From: Anaerolineales bacterium
Lineage (GTDB): Bacteria > Chloroflexota > Anaerolineae > 4572-78 > J111
DNA length: 64,000 nt
Assembly (NCBI GenBank): GCA_020634855.1
Contig: JACKAU010000006.1
Location: 434,001-498,000, forward strand
Reading direction: 5' to 3'
The translations under genes and the position numbers were made by a program. The notes under the pieces are model-generated. The model did no database searches, had not been told where the DNA came from, and saw only the letters and a program-made list of their open reading frames with translations. Shown in pieces: positions 48,324 to 56,665 of the stretch (positions within the stretch are counted from its first letter, which is position 1; the number at the start of each line of letters is the position of its first letter).

Positions 48324-50141
48324 TTATGACACGGCCATTGGGGCCGCATCGGGGTTGTAAGTGGGCGATTGGTGGCGGAAATAGGTATTATACAGCTCGG
48401 CATAGTGACCGCCCCGCGCCATCAGACCATCGTGCGTGCCTTCCTCGATAATCCGGCCTTTTTCCAATACAATAATCCGGTCGGCGGCTTTAATAGTCGA
48501 TAAGCGGTGGGCGATGACGATGGCGGTGCGATGACGGAGCACCACGTCCAGCCCTTCTTGAATTTGGGCCTCGGTCAGCGGATCGACGCTGGCAGTGGCC
48601 TCATCGAGAATGACAATGGCCGGCGCTTCCAATAATACGCGGCCCAACGCCACCAACTGCCGCTGGCCCATCGAAATCCCTTTGCCCTCCTCGCCCACGT
48701 CGGTGTGCAGGCCGTTCGGCAGCGCTTCCAGCCAATCGCCGCCGCCAATTTCGCGGGCCACCCGCTCGATGGCTTCATCAGGGGCGTCGGGGTTGCCGTA
48801 GCGAATGTTATCGGCCACCGTGCCGCTAAATAGAAACGGAATCTGCGGCACAATACCTAATTGACGGCGATAGGCTTGCAAATCGAAGCAGCGAATGTCC
48901 TGCCCATCGATCAGGAGCCGCCCGCCCTGAAATTCATAAAATCGGGCCACTAATTTGCCCAAACTCGACTTACCGGCGCCGGTATGCCCCACCAGGGCCA
49001 CCGTTTCGCCGGCGTTGATGGTTAAATCGAAATGGCTGAGCACCGTTTCCTGATCGGTGTAGCTAAAGGTCAAATCGCTGAATTCAATGCGTCCGGCCAG
49101 CTTCGTCACCGGCCGATGATCGATTTGGACCACGCGCGGCTCGGCATCGATTAAAGCGAAGACGCGTTCGCTGGCGGACAGGCCCAATTGGAACTGACTC
49201 CAAAAAGAGGCGATACTGGTTAGCGGAAACCAGAAGAAACTGACGCTTTGGACAAACAAATACCAACTTCCGGCTGAAACCACGCCACCTAACACACTTT
49301 GACCGCCAAAATAGACGACCAGCACCGTACCAATTCCGGCTACTGTGCCTAAAATCGGAAAAATGCCGGAAAACACATACCCCTGTCGCAAATTGATCCG
49401 GTACGATTGATCGTTGACCGGCGTGAACTCATTATAGATGGTTTGCTCCTGACGAAAGTTCTTGGCGACGGTAATGCCGGTGATCGTCTCCTGCACGTTG
49501 GCGTTGACCTCGGCCAGCACGCGCCGAGCCTGTTGCGTGGTCTGGCGGGCGATGCGCCGGAACATCAGCGCGGTAAACACTACCACCGGGGCAATCGTCA
49601 GCGTAATCAAGGCCAAACGGGCGTCGATGTAAAACATCAGGCTGACCAGGATCAAAACCAGTAAAACTTGGCTCATCAGGTTGAGCGTCAGCGTCACCAC
49701 GTTAGAAAAATCCTGGGTGTCGGACGTTACCCGGCTAACGACTCGCCCGGACGAAAATTCATCGTAAAACGACATATCGCGGGCCAATACAGCGTCGAAC
49801 GCGTCCTCGCGCAGCTTAAGCACCACATCGCCGACCGCGCGGGCCGTAAACCAGCGGTTGCAGAAGTTAAACACCCAGGACAAGACCCCCGACAGCAAAA
49901 TCGCCGCCAACAGCCAGGTCGTATCCCTGAATGTCGGCGATTCACCCAAGGCATCGATGCCGCGCGAAATCAAAAACGGCAGCAAGGCATCAACCAGTGA
50001 GTTACCGACGATCACGACCGCCACAAAGACCATTACCGGCCACTGCGGTTTAAAATAGGCCAAAATCCGTCGCAGCAACTCGCCATCCGAGTAAGAGCGG
50101 TCGTACGCTTCGGCATCGAGGCCGTCCATGAGAAAACCCAT
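48324..50141 (-). CDS. ABC exporter subunit (fused membrane and ATPase domains), partner 2
   Basis: A 605-residue type IV ABC half-transporter. Six membrane helices occupy ~32-330. The ATPase domain (~350-590) has Walker A GHTGAGKSSLGKL, Q-loop VPQIPFLFSG, an altered signature ISMGQRQLVALGR in place of LSGGQ, an intact Walker B VILDEATASVD with the catalytic Glu, and the switch His in IVIAHRLSTIKAAD. AAGGAG lies before the ATG at 50141. It is downstream of and 70 bp from the partner gene; the altered signature pairs with the altered Walker B of the partner, as in heterodimeric multidrug or lipid exporters such as TM287/288 (family knowledge). Substrate unknown. Confidence 0.93.
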   Translation of the reverse strand: MGFLMDGLDAEAYDRSYSDGELLRRILAYFKPQWPVMVFVAVVIVGNSLVDALLPFLISRGIDALGESPTFRDTTWLLAAILLSGVLSWVFNFCNRWFTARAVGDVVLKLREDAFDAVLARDMSFYDEFSSGRVVSRVTSDTQDFSNVVTLTLNLMSQVLLVLILVSLMFYIDARLALITLTIAPVVVFTALMFRRIARQTTQQARRVLAEVNANVQETITGITVAKNFRQEQTIYNEFTPVNDQSYRINLRQGYVFSGIFPILGTVAGIGTVLVVYFGGQSVLGGVVSAGSWYLFVQSVSFFWFPLTSIASFWSQFQLGLSASERVFALIDAEPRVVQIDHRPVTKLAGRIEFSDLTFSYTDQETVLSHFDLTINAGETVALVGHTGAGKSSLGKLVARFYEFQGGRLLIDGQDIRCFDLQAYRRQLGIVPQIPFLFSGTVADNIRYGNPDAPDEAIERVAREIGGGDWLEALPNGLHTDVGEEGKGISMGQRQLVALGRVLLEAPAIVILDEATASVDPLTEAQIQEGLDVVLRHRTAIVIAHRLSTIKAADRIIVLEKGRIIEEGTHDGLMARGGHYAELYNTYFRHQSPTYNPDAAPMAVS

Positions 50142-50159
50142 TAAAATCTCCTTGAATAG

Positions 50160-50193
50160 TTGGTTGGTTGGTTGGTTGGTTGGTTGGTTGGTT
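50160..50193. repeat. TTGG tetranucleotide microsatellite
   Basis: About eight tandem TTGG units (50160-50193) lie between the two ABC half-transporter genes, upstream of the ribosome binding site of the second gene. Copy number could vary by slippage. Confidence 0.85.
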
Positions 50194-50211
50194 AGGTCGT
50201 TGGGTGGTGAT

Positions 50212-51984
50212 TTATTCGTATCGTGCGAAAATGCGTTTGTATAAGTCGCAGCGGGCCATTAACTCGTCGTGGGTGCCTTGATCGACGATTTGGCCTTGCT
50301 TGAGCACTAAAATTTTATCGGCGCGGCGAATTTGGGACAGTCGGTGGGTGATTAGCAGCGTGGTGCGGCCTTCCAGCACGCGATTGATGGCGCGTTGGAT
50401 TTTATCTTCGGTGGCGCTGTCGATCGCGCTGGTTGAATCGTCAATCATCAGCAAACGCGGCGCGGTTAGCAGCGCCCGAGCGATAGCCAGTCGCTGCCGC
50501 TGGCCGCCGGACAACGTCACGCCCCGTTCGCCGATAATGGTCTGATAACCGTCTTTAAAACCGGTGATAAAGTCGTAGGCTTGGGCATCGCGGGCGGCTT
50601 GCTCAATGGCGGCCTGATCGACCTGCTGGCCTAGCCCAAAGGCGATATTCTCGGCAATCGTGCGTGAAAAAAGGAAGATATCTTGCTCGATAGTCGAAAT
50701 TTGAGAGCGCAGCGAGGCCAAATTCCAGTCGCGGACGTCAACGCCGTCGATCCGGATGCGGCCGTCGCGCACATCGTAAATGCGGTTGACTAATTTGGTC
50801 AGCGTGCTTTTACCGGAGCCGGTTTGGCCGACAATCGCCACGGTTTGGCCGGGCAGCGCCTCGAATGAGACGTTGGTCAGCACCGGTTTGTCGCCCAGAT
50901 AAAATGTTACGTCCTCAAACTGCAAATGGCCCTGCATTGGGGCCTGATGGCCGGTTTTGTTCTCATCGAGTTCGGTTTCTTCTTGCATCAACTCTAAAAT
51001 GCGTCCCGCGCCGGCCAAGCCCAGTTGAATCAGCGAAAAGGTGAAGATCGAGATGAAGGCCGGAAAATGCAAAATGCCCATCAAGCCCATATACGCCACC
51101 AAATCGCCGATCGTGATCTGATTTTGAATAACCAGCCATAAACCGTGGCTAAATGCTCCCGCCATAACGATACCCAGAATAAGCGGCGGCAAATAGCGGG
51201 CTTCGACCTGTCCCTGCGCCACAAACGCGTCGCGATAGCGGCGCGCGTTGGTTCTAAACTTGCGCCGCTCCTGCGCTTCCTGAGCCGTCGATTTTACGAC
51301 CTCGATGCCGGCGATTGTTTCGGCCAGGCCGGCATTCATCTCGCCAAACTGGCTGCGTACGCGTCCCACTACCGGTCGAAGCTGATGATTGTAGTGATAC
51401 AACGCCAACGCCAGCAATATTGCAAAAATAAGCGGCGATAGCAACAGTTGCAGCTTGATAAAGGCGATAAAGATCATCGGCATCAATAAACTGAGTGAGG
51501 CGTCCATCATCAACGAAAAACCGGGGTTAATCATAGGATTAAGCTGGCGAATATCGTTGGTGGCGCGGGCCATCACATCGCCTACGCGCTGCCGGTTGTG
51601 AAAGGTCTGACTTTTGCCGAGAAGGCTGACGTACAGCTCATCACGGGCGTCGCGTTCGAGGCGCTGGCCCAAAGTTTCGATGGCAAGGGCGTTCGAAAGG
51701 TCGATCACACCTCGAACCACGACGATGCCCAAAATAGCCAACGCGATAGTTAGCAAACGACCGGTATCGGTCTGCCCTAAGACGATATCGAACGCCCGGC
51801 CGGTCAACGTGGGAATCGAGGAGAAAAGGGCGTTCATTATTATAACCGTGACCAAGTAAAAGAGTAGGAAGCCTTTGTAGCGCCATAAATGAGAAAAAAC
51901 CCAACGGAGAGGGCTGGATTGATTGTAAAGATAGGCTTCAGAAACGCTAAATTCCCGTTTCAATGACGTTAGAGACGTGGCCAT
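50212..51984 (-). CDS. ABC exporter subunit (fused membrane and ATPase domains), partner 1
   Basis: A 590-residue type IV ABC half-transporter. Membrane helices lie at ~37-315, and the ATPase domain at ~345-585 has Walker A GQTGSGKSTLTKL, Q-loop STIEQDIFLFSR, a canonical signature LSGGQRQRLAIARAL, and Walker B RLLMIDDSTSAID, in which Asp replaces the catalytic Glu. Switch His: LLITHRLSQIRRAD. GAGGA is 5 bp before the ATG at 51984. With the following gene it makes one consensus and one degenerate ATP site per heterodimer. First gene of a two-gene operon. The transported substrate cannot be predicted. Confidence 0.93.
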   Translation of the reverse strand: MATSLTSLKREFSVSEAYLYNQSSPLRWVFSHLWRYKGFLLFYLVTVIIMNALFSSIPTLTGRAFDIVLGQTDTGRLLTIALAILGIVVVRGVIDLSNALAIETLGQRLERDARDELYVSLLGKSQTFHNRQRVGDVMARATNDIRQLNPMINPGFSLMMDASLSLLMPMIFIAFIKLQLLLSPLIFAILLALALYHYNHQLRPVVGRVRSQFGEMNAGLAETIAGIEVVKSTAQEAQERRKFRTNARRYRDAFVAQGQVEARYLPPLILGIVMAGAFSHGLWLVIQNQITIGDLVAYMGLMGILHFPAFISIFTFSLIQLGLAGAGRILELMQEETELDENKTGHQAPMQGHLQFEDVTFYLGDKPVLTNVSFEALPGQTVAIVGQTGSGKSTLTKLVNRIYDVRDGRIRIDGVDVRDWNLASLRSQISTIEQDIFLFSRTIAENIAFGLGQQVDQAAIEQAARDAQAYDFITGFKDGYQTIIGERGVTLSGGQRQRLAIARALLTAPRLLMIDDSTSAIDSATEDKIQRAINRVLEGRTTLLITHRLSQIRRADKILVLKQGQIVDQGTHDELMARCDLYKRIFARYE

Positions 51985-52427
51985 AAATCCTCGTTTCCGG
52001 ATTTCGCTCTCAAGAGAACGTACGTTCTAAATATCGTCTAATCCTACCGTAAATTAACTAGGATGTCAATACTAAAAAAGGCACTGGGGCCGCACAATGG
52101 GAAGAGTTTTTTAAGCCACGAATTACACGAATTTTATTGTTTTATTCGTGTTAATTGGTGCAATTCGTGGCTGATTTAATCTGTTCTCTATCATCCCCAT
52201 CTTACGGACCCAGTGCCCTAAAAGATTAAGGCTTCGATTTCGCACTTTTTTCGCAGCCATCTGCTAACTTTGAACTAACCGTAAACCGCTGAGCAGAAAA
52301 GCATTCTGACGGCGGTTACCAACGATGAGTTGCTATAACTCAATGTCTTGTTTTGATCTATCGTGACACATTTGAATTTGTTCTCGTCATTGAGAAATAT
52401 CGCCGGTTAACACAAAGCGAGGAGCCG
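51985..52427. other. gene-free spacer with CACGAATTACACGAA palindrome
   Basis: Between divergent genes. A long palindrome AGCCACGAATTACACGAATT (from 52114) with its complement AATTCGTGGCT (to 52172) fills the middle; it is a widespread intergenic repeat type. The region also includes both promoters; no convincing hexamers were identified. A TATAAC at 52335-52340 may belong to the kinase gene. Confidence 0.6.
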
Positions 52428-54302
52428 ATGAGCTTAGTCAATTATCAACTAGGAAAATATGTTATGACGGAACGACTAGGCCAGGGAGGGATGGCAGAAG
52501 TGTACAAAGCCTACCAAACGGGTCTGGAACGCCATGTTGCGATTAAAGTGATGCACCGTCATCTCACGCAGTCCACCGATCTGGTCACGCGTTTTCAACG
52601 AGAAGCAAAGAGTGTGGGTCAGTTGCAACACCAGCACATCTTACAAGTCATTGACTTTGATATTGAATCGGGCATTTACTACCTGGTTATGGAGTACATC
52701 CAAGGCCAAACGCTGGCTGACTATCTGGCTAAACAAAAAACGCTGTCCGTTGAGGAGGCGCTTGTAATTGCGGCCCAATTGGTCGATGCCCTGGACTATG
52801 CCCATCGCAAAGGGGTTATTCATCGAGATATTAAACCGGCTAATATAATGCTCCGCCACAACAAGTCCAATCAAGTGGTCTTAACCGATTTTGGGCTGGT
52901 GCGCCTGGCCGATGAAAACAACTTGACCGTTAAAGGCACCTTAATCGGCACACCGGCTTATATGGCGCCCGAAGCGTTTCGCGGCGAACCGCTCAATGAG
53001 CAGTCTGATATTTATAGCTTAGGCGTGGTGTTATACCAGATGATAACCGGCAGCAAACCCTATTCCGGCGATACCCCGTACGCTATCATCAGCCAGCAAA
53101 TGAACGATCCGCTGCCGCCGCCTCGCCAATTCAAACCTGATCTACCGGGTGAAGTCGAACAGCTCATACTCAAGGCCCTGGCAAAAAATCCCAAAGATCG
53201 TTTTCGCAGTGCGGCCGAATTTTATCAGGCGATTCAACATATCCAAACCACACAAAACACCGGTCATTCCAGCCATTCGATGCCGCTTCCACCGGCTGAT
53301 TTATCGAACCGGCCGCCGGCCAAATTCAACCAGTGGCTACTTTTAACCGCCGGAGCCGGCAGTGTTATCTTCCTTATCACCGTGGCTATCGTATTGACTC
53401 TATTAATCGGCCCCAAAGGAACCGGCGTCGAAAACGCCCAAGCCGAAAACGGAGGGGTGGAACAAATTGGCCAGCAGGGCCGCGAGACAACGCCAATCGC
53501 GGCCAATCCGACCACCGGAGCCGATGCTGCCAGTCTGCCAGACTCGACCTCCACTGTGGCGGTGGTTGAGATCGACTCCGGAAATAGCGAATCGAACGCG
53601 GTCAATTCGTCAGAGGAACCGGTGGGGATGGTCGAAATCCCGATCGGGCGATTCCTGATGGGGTCAAAGTTTGGGGAATCGAACGAACAGCCAGAACATG
53701 ACGTGCTAGTCGATGGTTTTTACATCGATCAGTTTGAAGTAACGAATGCCGAGTACCGAGATTGTGTAACAGTGGGGAATTGTACACCGACCGGTAAAGT
53801 TGACTCAGCCACCGTTAAAGGTTATCGAGATAATCCGACCTTTGACAATTATCCGGTGGTGGGCGTCAGTTGGGATCAGGCCATCACCTACTGTCAGTGG
53901 GCCGGGAAACGCCTGCCCACCGAAGCTGAGTGGGAGTTCGCTGCCGGCGGCGCGGACAACCGGATTTATCCCTGGGGCAATGAATTTGTGGCTGAGTTAT
54001 CGGCAGCAGCGGCCGATGACTTACAGCCGGTCGACAGCTTCCCCCAAGGCGTCAGCCCATTTGGAGTCTACCAACTGGCCGGCAACGCGGGCGAGTGGGT
54101 GTTGGACATTTATGATGAAGCCTTCTACTCAAACTCACCCGTTGAGAATCCATTTAGCTCCGGCAGCGGCAATCGGCGCATCTATCGAGGCGGTACGTTC
54201 GGCAGCGCCGATCCGGGTTTTTACACCACTAGCCGCCGCTTTGTCGAAGATCGCTCGGCGAGTAAGGTCTGGATTGGCTTTCGGTGTGCGCGGGATAAGT
54301 AA
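52428..54302 (+). CDS. Ser/Thr protein kinase fused to a formylglycine-generating-enzyme (SUMF1-type) domain
   Basis: A 624-residue membrane protein. The kinase domain (~10-265) has the Gly loop ERLGQGGMAEVYKAY, VAIKVM (catalytic Lys ~41), the HRDIKPANIMLR loop, DFGLVRLA, and TPAYMAPEAFRGEPLNEQSD. A transmembrane helix at ~300-325 (LLLTAGAGSVIFLITVAIVL) is followed by a ~65-residue low-complexity linker. The outside C-terminal domain (~400-624) is FGE-sulfatase-like: GMVEIPIGRFLMGSKFGESN, YIDQFEVTNAEYRDCV, VVGVSWDQAITYCQWAGKRL and LPTEAEWEFAAGGADN, ending WIGFRCARDK. The two active-site Cys of true FGEs are not evident, so this is probably a sensing or binding version. ATG 52428 is preceded by GAGGAG; the longer frame (from 52353) is rejected. 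Confidence 0.9.
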   Translation: MSLVNYQLGKYVMTERLGQGGMAEVYKAYQTGLERHVAIKVMHRHLTQSTDLVTRFQREAKSVGQLQHQHILQVIDFDIESGIYYLVMEYIQGQTLADYLAKQKTLSVEEALVIAAQLVDALDYAHRKGVIHRDIKPANIMLRHNKSNQVVLTDFGLVRLADENNLTVKGTLIGTPAYMAPEAFRGEPLNEQSDIYSLGVVLYQMITGSKPYSGDTPYAIISQQMNDPLPPPRQFKPDLPGEVEQLILKALAKNPKDRFRSAAEFYQAIQHIQTTQNTGHSSHSMPLPPADLSNRPPAKFNQWLLLTAGAGSVIFLITVAIVLTLLIGPKGTGVENAQAENGGVEQIGQQGRETTPIAANPTTGADAASLPDSTSTVAVVEIDSGNSESNAVNSSEEPVGMVEIPIGRFLMGSKFGESNEQPEHDVLVDGFYIDQFEVTNAEYRDCVTVGNCTPTGKVDSATVKGYRDNPTFDNYPVVGVSWDQAITYCQWAGKRLPTEAEWEFAAGGADNRIYPWGNEFVAELSAAAADDLQPVDSFPQGVSPFGVYQLAGNAGEWVLDIYDEAFYSNSPVENPFSSGSGNRRIYRGGTFGSADPGFYTTSRRFVEDRSASKVWIGFRCARDK

Positions 54303-54335
54303 GTAATTGGTAATTGGTAATTAGAAATTGGGCTG
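54303..54335. repeat. TAATTGG word repeat
   Basis: AATTGGTAATTGGTAATTAG directly follows the kinase stop, between convergent genes. Typical small spacer word repeat of this genome. Confidence 0.6.
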
Positions 54336-55406
54336 TTACAACAAACCACTAATAAATCCAGCTACTTCATCAGCACTATTAGCAGACGGACTCTTAATTT
54401 TAGGAAAGGCCAGCAGGCGCGGTAGCTGTGAAATCCAACTGCCGTTGGCTAATTGAACCTCGTCAAATTGGACGCACGGCATGTTCGCCTCCACATAGTC
54501 AACTAAAAACGGCGACTCTCGGAACGTGGATCGGGCAATGTAACCAAACGGCGTCCCGGCCTGGTAAATCTCGGCCAGCGTGCTGTAACCCACTTTGCCG
54601 ATCAGCGCGTCGGCGGCGTTAACCAGATCGGGGTGGTAGACGCCAAGCGGTAGTGAGATCAGCCGCTCGCGTTGTTCGAGCGGTTGGCTGCCGGCGACCA
54701 CAAAATAGATCGCCTCTTGCGGGTCAATCTTCTCCAGAAATGAATAATCCCAAAACGTTCCGCCCATACTTAGCACCACCATCTTAGCGGTCTCCGGCAC
54801 GCCTAACTGGGCTCGCACCTGGCTGATTGGCTCTCGCGTTATCCGGCTAATCGGCCCAACCGTCAAATCGACCGGCTGCCGGCGGCAGATGGGTTCGGTT
54901 TGGATGTGATAATCGGCGTTGTCGAATAACGCTTTCAGATAAGCAGCGTGATCCGCAATTTCCGGCGCTTGTTCAATGTAGACTTCGTAAATCCAATCCC
55001 AGGTAAAATTCTCGATCAGCACCGAGGGGATACCCGCCGCCTTAGCTACGGCAATGCCCAACGGCGCAATATCACAAACCACCAGCCGGCAGCCCGCCTC
55101 GACGAGTTGGCCGGCCAGCCGGTCGATCAACTGTGGGGTAAAGGGCAACAGGCTGTTCAAAGCCTCGACGGTTTGGTGGACATCTTCGACCAACGCATTT
55201 TTCTGAACCATGCCGATATCGGTCAACAGGTCGTGATACTCGAAATTCATGACCCCGGATTCGGTGTAAAACCAGGCCGGCATCTTGGTGAAAATCTCAA
55301 AATGAAACTGATCACATTGCCGCTGCAAGGCTGTGATGATGGCCGAGGCTCGAGCCGCGTGGCCGAAACCGTGGGGCGACACAAAATAAGCTATCTTCGT
55401 CGTCAT
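54336..55406 (-). CDS. GT-B fold glycosyltransferase-like protein (UGT/MurG-like)
   Basis: A 356-residue protein. IAYFVSPHGFGHAARASAII (residues 5-24) is the N-terminal loop of UGT/MurG-like proteins and of the N-terminal half of L-arabinokinases; CDIAPLGIAVAKAAGIPSVL follows. The C-terminal lobe has VVLSMGGTFWDYSF, YFVVAGSQPLEQRERL, VNAADALIGKVGYSTLAEIY (the typical A.I.k.GxsTl loop) and TPFGYIARSTFRESPFLVDY. The donor is likely a UDP-sugar but this is inference. Its stop side abuts the kinase gene; upstream it is 6 bp after the epimerase-like gene's stop, giving a two-gene operon. Confidence 0.8.
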   Translation of the reverse strand: MTTKIAYFVSPHGFGHAARASAIITALQRQCDQFHFEIFTKMPAWFYTESGVMNFEYHDLLTDIGMVQKNALVEDVHQTVEALNSLLPFTPQLIDRLAGQLVEAGCRLVVCDIAPLGIAVAKAAGIPSVLIENFTWDWIYEVYIEQAPEIADHAAYLKALFDNADYHIQTEPICRRQPVDLTVGPISRITREPISQVRAQLGVPETAKMVVLSMGGTFWDYSFLEKIDPQEAIYFVVAGSQPLEQRERLISLPLGVYHPDLVNAADALIGKVGYSTLAEIYQAGTPFGYIARSTFRESPFLVDYVEANMPCVQFDEVQLANGSWISQLPRLLAFPKIKSPSANSADEVAGFISGLL

Positions 55407-55412
55407 GATCGA

Positions 55413-56234
55413 TTACACCTCCAACGCTGCTTGCCAATCGGGATATGCCGGAACGGGCAGCAGATCGCGATGTAGCCGCTCCACTTGATATTGAGCCGGG
55501 GGCATACCGATGGGCGCATCGAATTGCGGAGCGGGCAAATCGAGCCGTTGGCAGGCCCGTGTGTAAAATTCCTTACGGGTCGGGCAGGGGGAGACAACGG
55601 CCAGATAAATCGGCTCGGGCGAGGGGTGACGCAACGCTTCAAAGATCGCCGTAGCCGCATCATCGTAATGAATGAGAGCCAGCGTCTTGTCGGGGGGGCG
55701 TACTTTCATCGTCCGCCGCCGCCGCAGGGCAGACATCGGCCCACGGGCTTGGCTGTAAAGTCCGCCGCAGCGAATGATCACACCGGCCGGGCCGGCCCAT
55801 TGTTGAAATAGCTGCTCCGCCGCCGCGATACTGCGCGAGCGGGGGTCGCTGCCGGGGGGTGTTTCTCCATTAATAATACCGTGCGCTTGAGGGCCAAAAT
55901 AACCGATGGTGCTAACCATAACGACGCGCATGGGGGCAGCAAGCCCTTGCGCCATTAGCTGTTTAACAGCATCGGCCTGAGTTTCGTGGCCCGGCAGCGA
56001 CAGCAACAACGCATTATCGGCTTGCAAGAAATCGACCGGCGAGTCGGTGCGAGGTGTAATACCGGCAGCGATTAAATCGGGGTGACGCCGCTCGGATTGG
56101 GTGAAGCCGGTGACCGGACCACCATGCGTTTGCCATAATTGGGCAACTCGGCTACCCAGTTCACCCGCGCCCCAGACGATTAGTCGCCGGGACGCGGACT
56201 GTGGTTGGGTTTCATCTTGAAGACTCAAAAGCAA
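55413..56234 (-). CDS. NAD-dependent epimerase/dehydratase-like (extended SDR) protein
   Basis: A 273-residue Rossmann protein. RRLIVWGAGELGSRVAQLWQ (~16-35) is the NAD(P) binding loop, in the YeeZ-like subgroup of extended SDRs. VVMVSTIGYFG (~103) and SIAAAEQLFQQW (~136) occupy the places of the catalytic Ser and YxxxK, but Tyr and Lys are absent, so classic epimerase catalysis is doubtful. CGGLYSQARGPMSALRRRR and LIHYDDAATAIFEAL match the substrate side. It is a likely operon partner of the glycosyltransferase. Function unknown; atypical SDRs of this kind may be non-catalytic regulators. Confidence 0.78.
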   Translation of the reverse strand: MLLSLQDETQPQSASRRLIVWGAGELGSRVAQLWQTHGGPVTGFTQSERRHPDLIAAGITPRTDSPVDFLQADNALLLSLPGHETQADAVKQLMAQGLAAPMRVVMVSTIGYFGPQAHGIINGETPPGSDPRSRSIAAAEQLFQQWAGPAGVIIRCGGLYSQARGPMSALRRRRTMKVRPPDKTLALIHYDDAATAIFEALRHPSPEPIYLAVVSPCPTRKEFYTRACQRLDLPAPQFDAPIGMPPAQYQVERLHRDLLPVPAYPDWQAALEV

Positions 56235-56331
56235 TATCCTTTTAATGAAATTTGGTCAGGTGTATAATCGTGGCTCGCCGTGCAATTACGGCAAAACGCA
56301 AACGCTATGTATCTTAGATAAGGACTGGACA

Positions 56332-56655
56332 ATGTCAAAATATATCGCCCATTATCGAGAACACGTGGGGCGGCGTGAGGATAAATTCTATAAAACTACC
56401 TTGTTTCAGGCTGAGCATTTGATGATTGGCCTGAACTGTTTAGAACCCGGCCAGGTGCAGAAAGTCCATGATCATGCTGATCAGGATAAATTTTACTATG
56501 TTATTGAGGGGGAAGGTCGTTTCACCGTGGGGGATGAGGTGACCGATGTCGGTTCCGGTCAGGTGGTCTGGGCCGAAGCCGGGATACCGCACGGCGTCGA
56601 AAATTGCGGGGAGGTTCAACTGGTAATTTTAATGGGCATCGCGCCATCGCCATAA
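56332..56655 (+). CDS. small cupin-domain protein
   Basis: A 107-residue cupin. QKVHDHADQDKFYYVIEGEG (~44-63) gives the first metal motif (H-x-H with Glu) and AEAGIPHGVENCGE (~83-96) the second (His). Single-domain cupins bind metals and small organic molecules; the substrate cannot be predicted. AAGGA lies seven bases before the ATG at 56332; the frame upstream (from 56245) lacks a conserved sequence. Divergent from the SDR-like gene. Confidence 0.85.
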   Translation: MSKYIAHYREHVGRREDKFYKTTLFQAEHLMIGLNCLEPGQVQKVHDHADQDKFYYVIEGEGRFTVGDEVTDVGSGQVVWAEAGIPHGVENCGEVQLVILMGIAPSP

Positions 56656-56665
56656 ACAGCCACTG

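Noticed and set aside
50160..50193. Phase-variation switch
   Set aside because: The TTGG repeat is tetranucleotide but lies outside the coding frame, with a separate intact ribosome binding site; it could only influence the leader.
52353..52427. Longer start for the Ser/Thr kinase
   Set aside because: No ribosome binding site and no conserved sequence; GAGGAG precedes the ATG at 52428.
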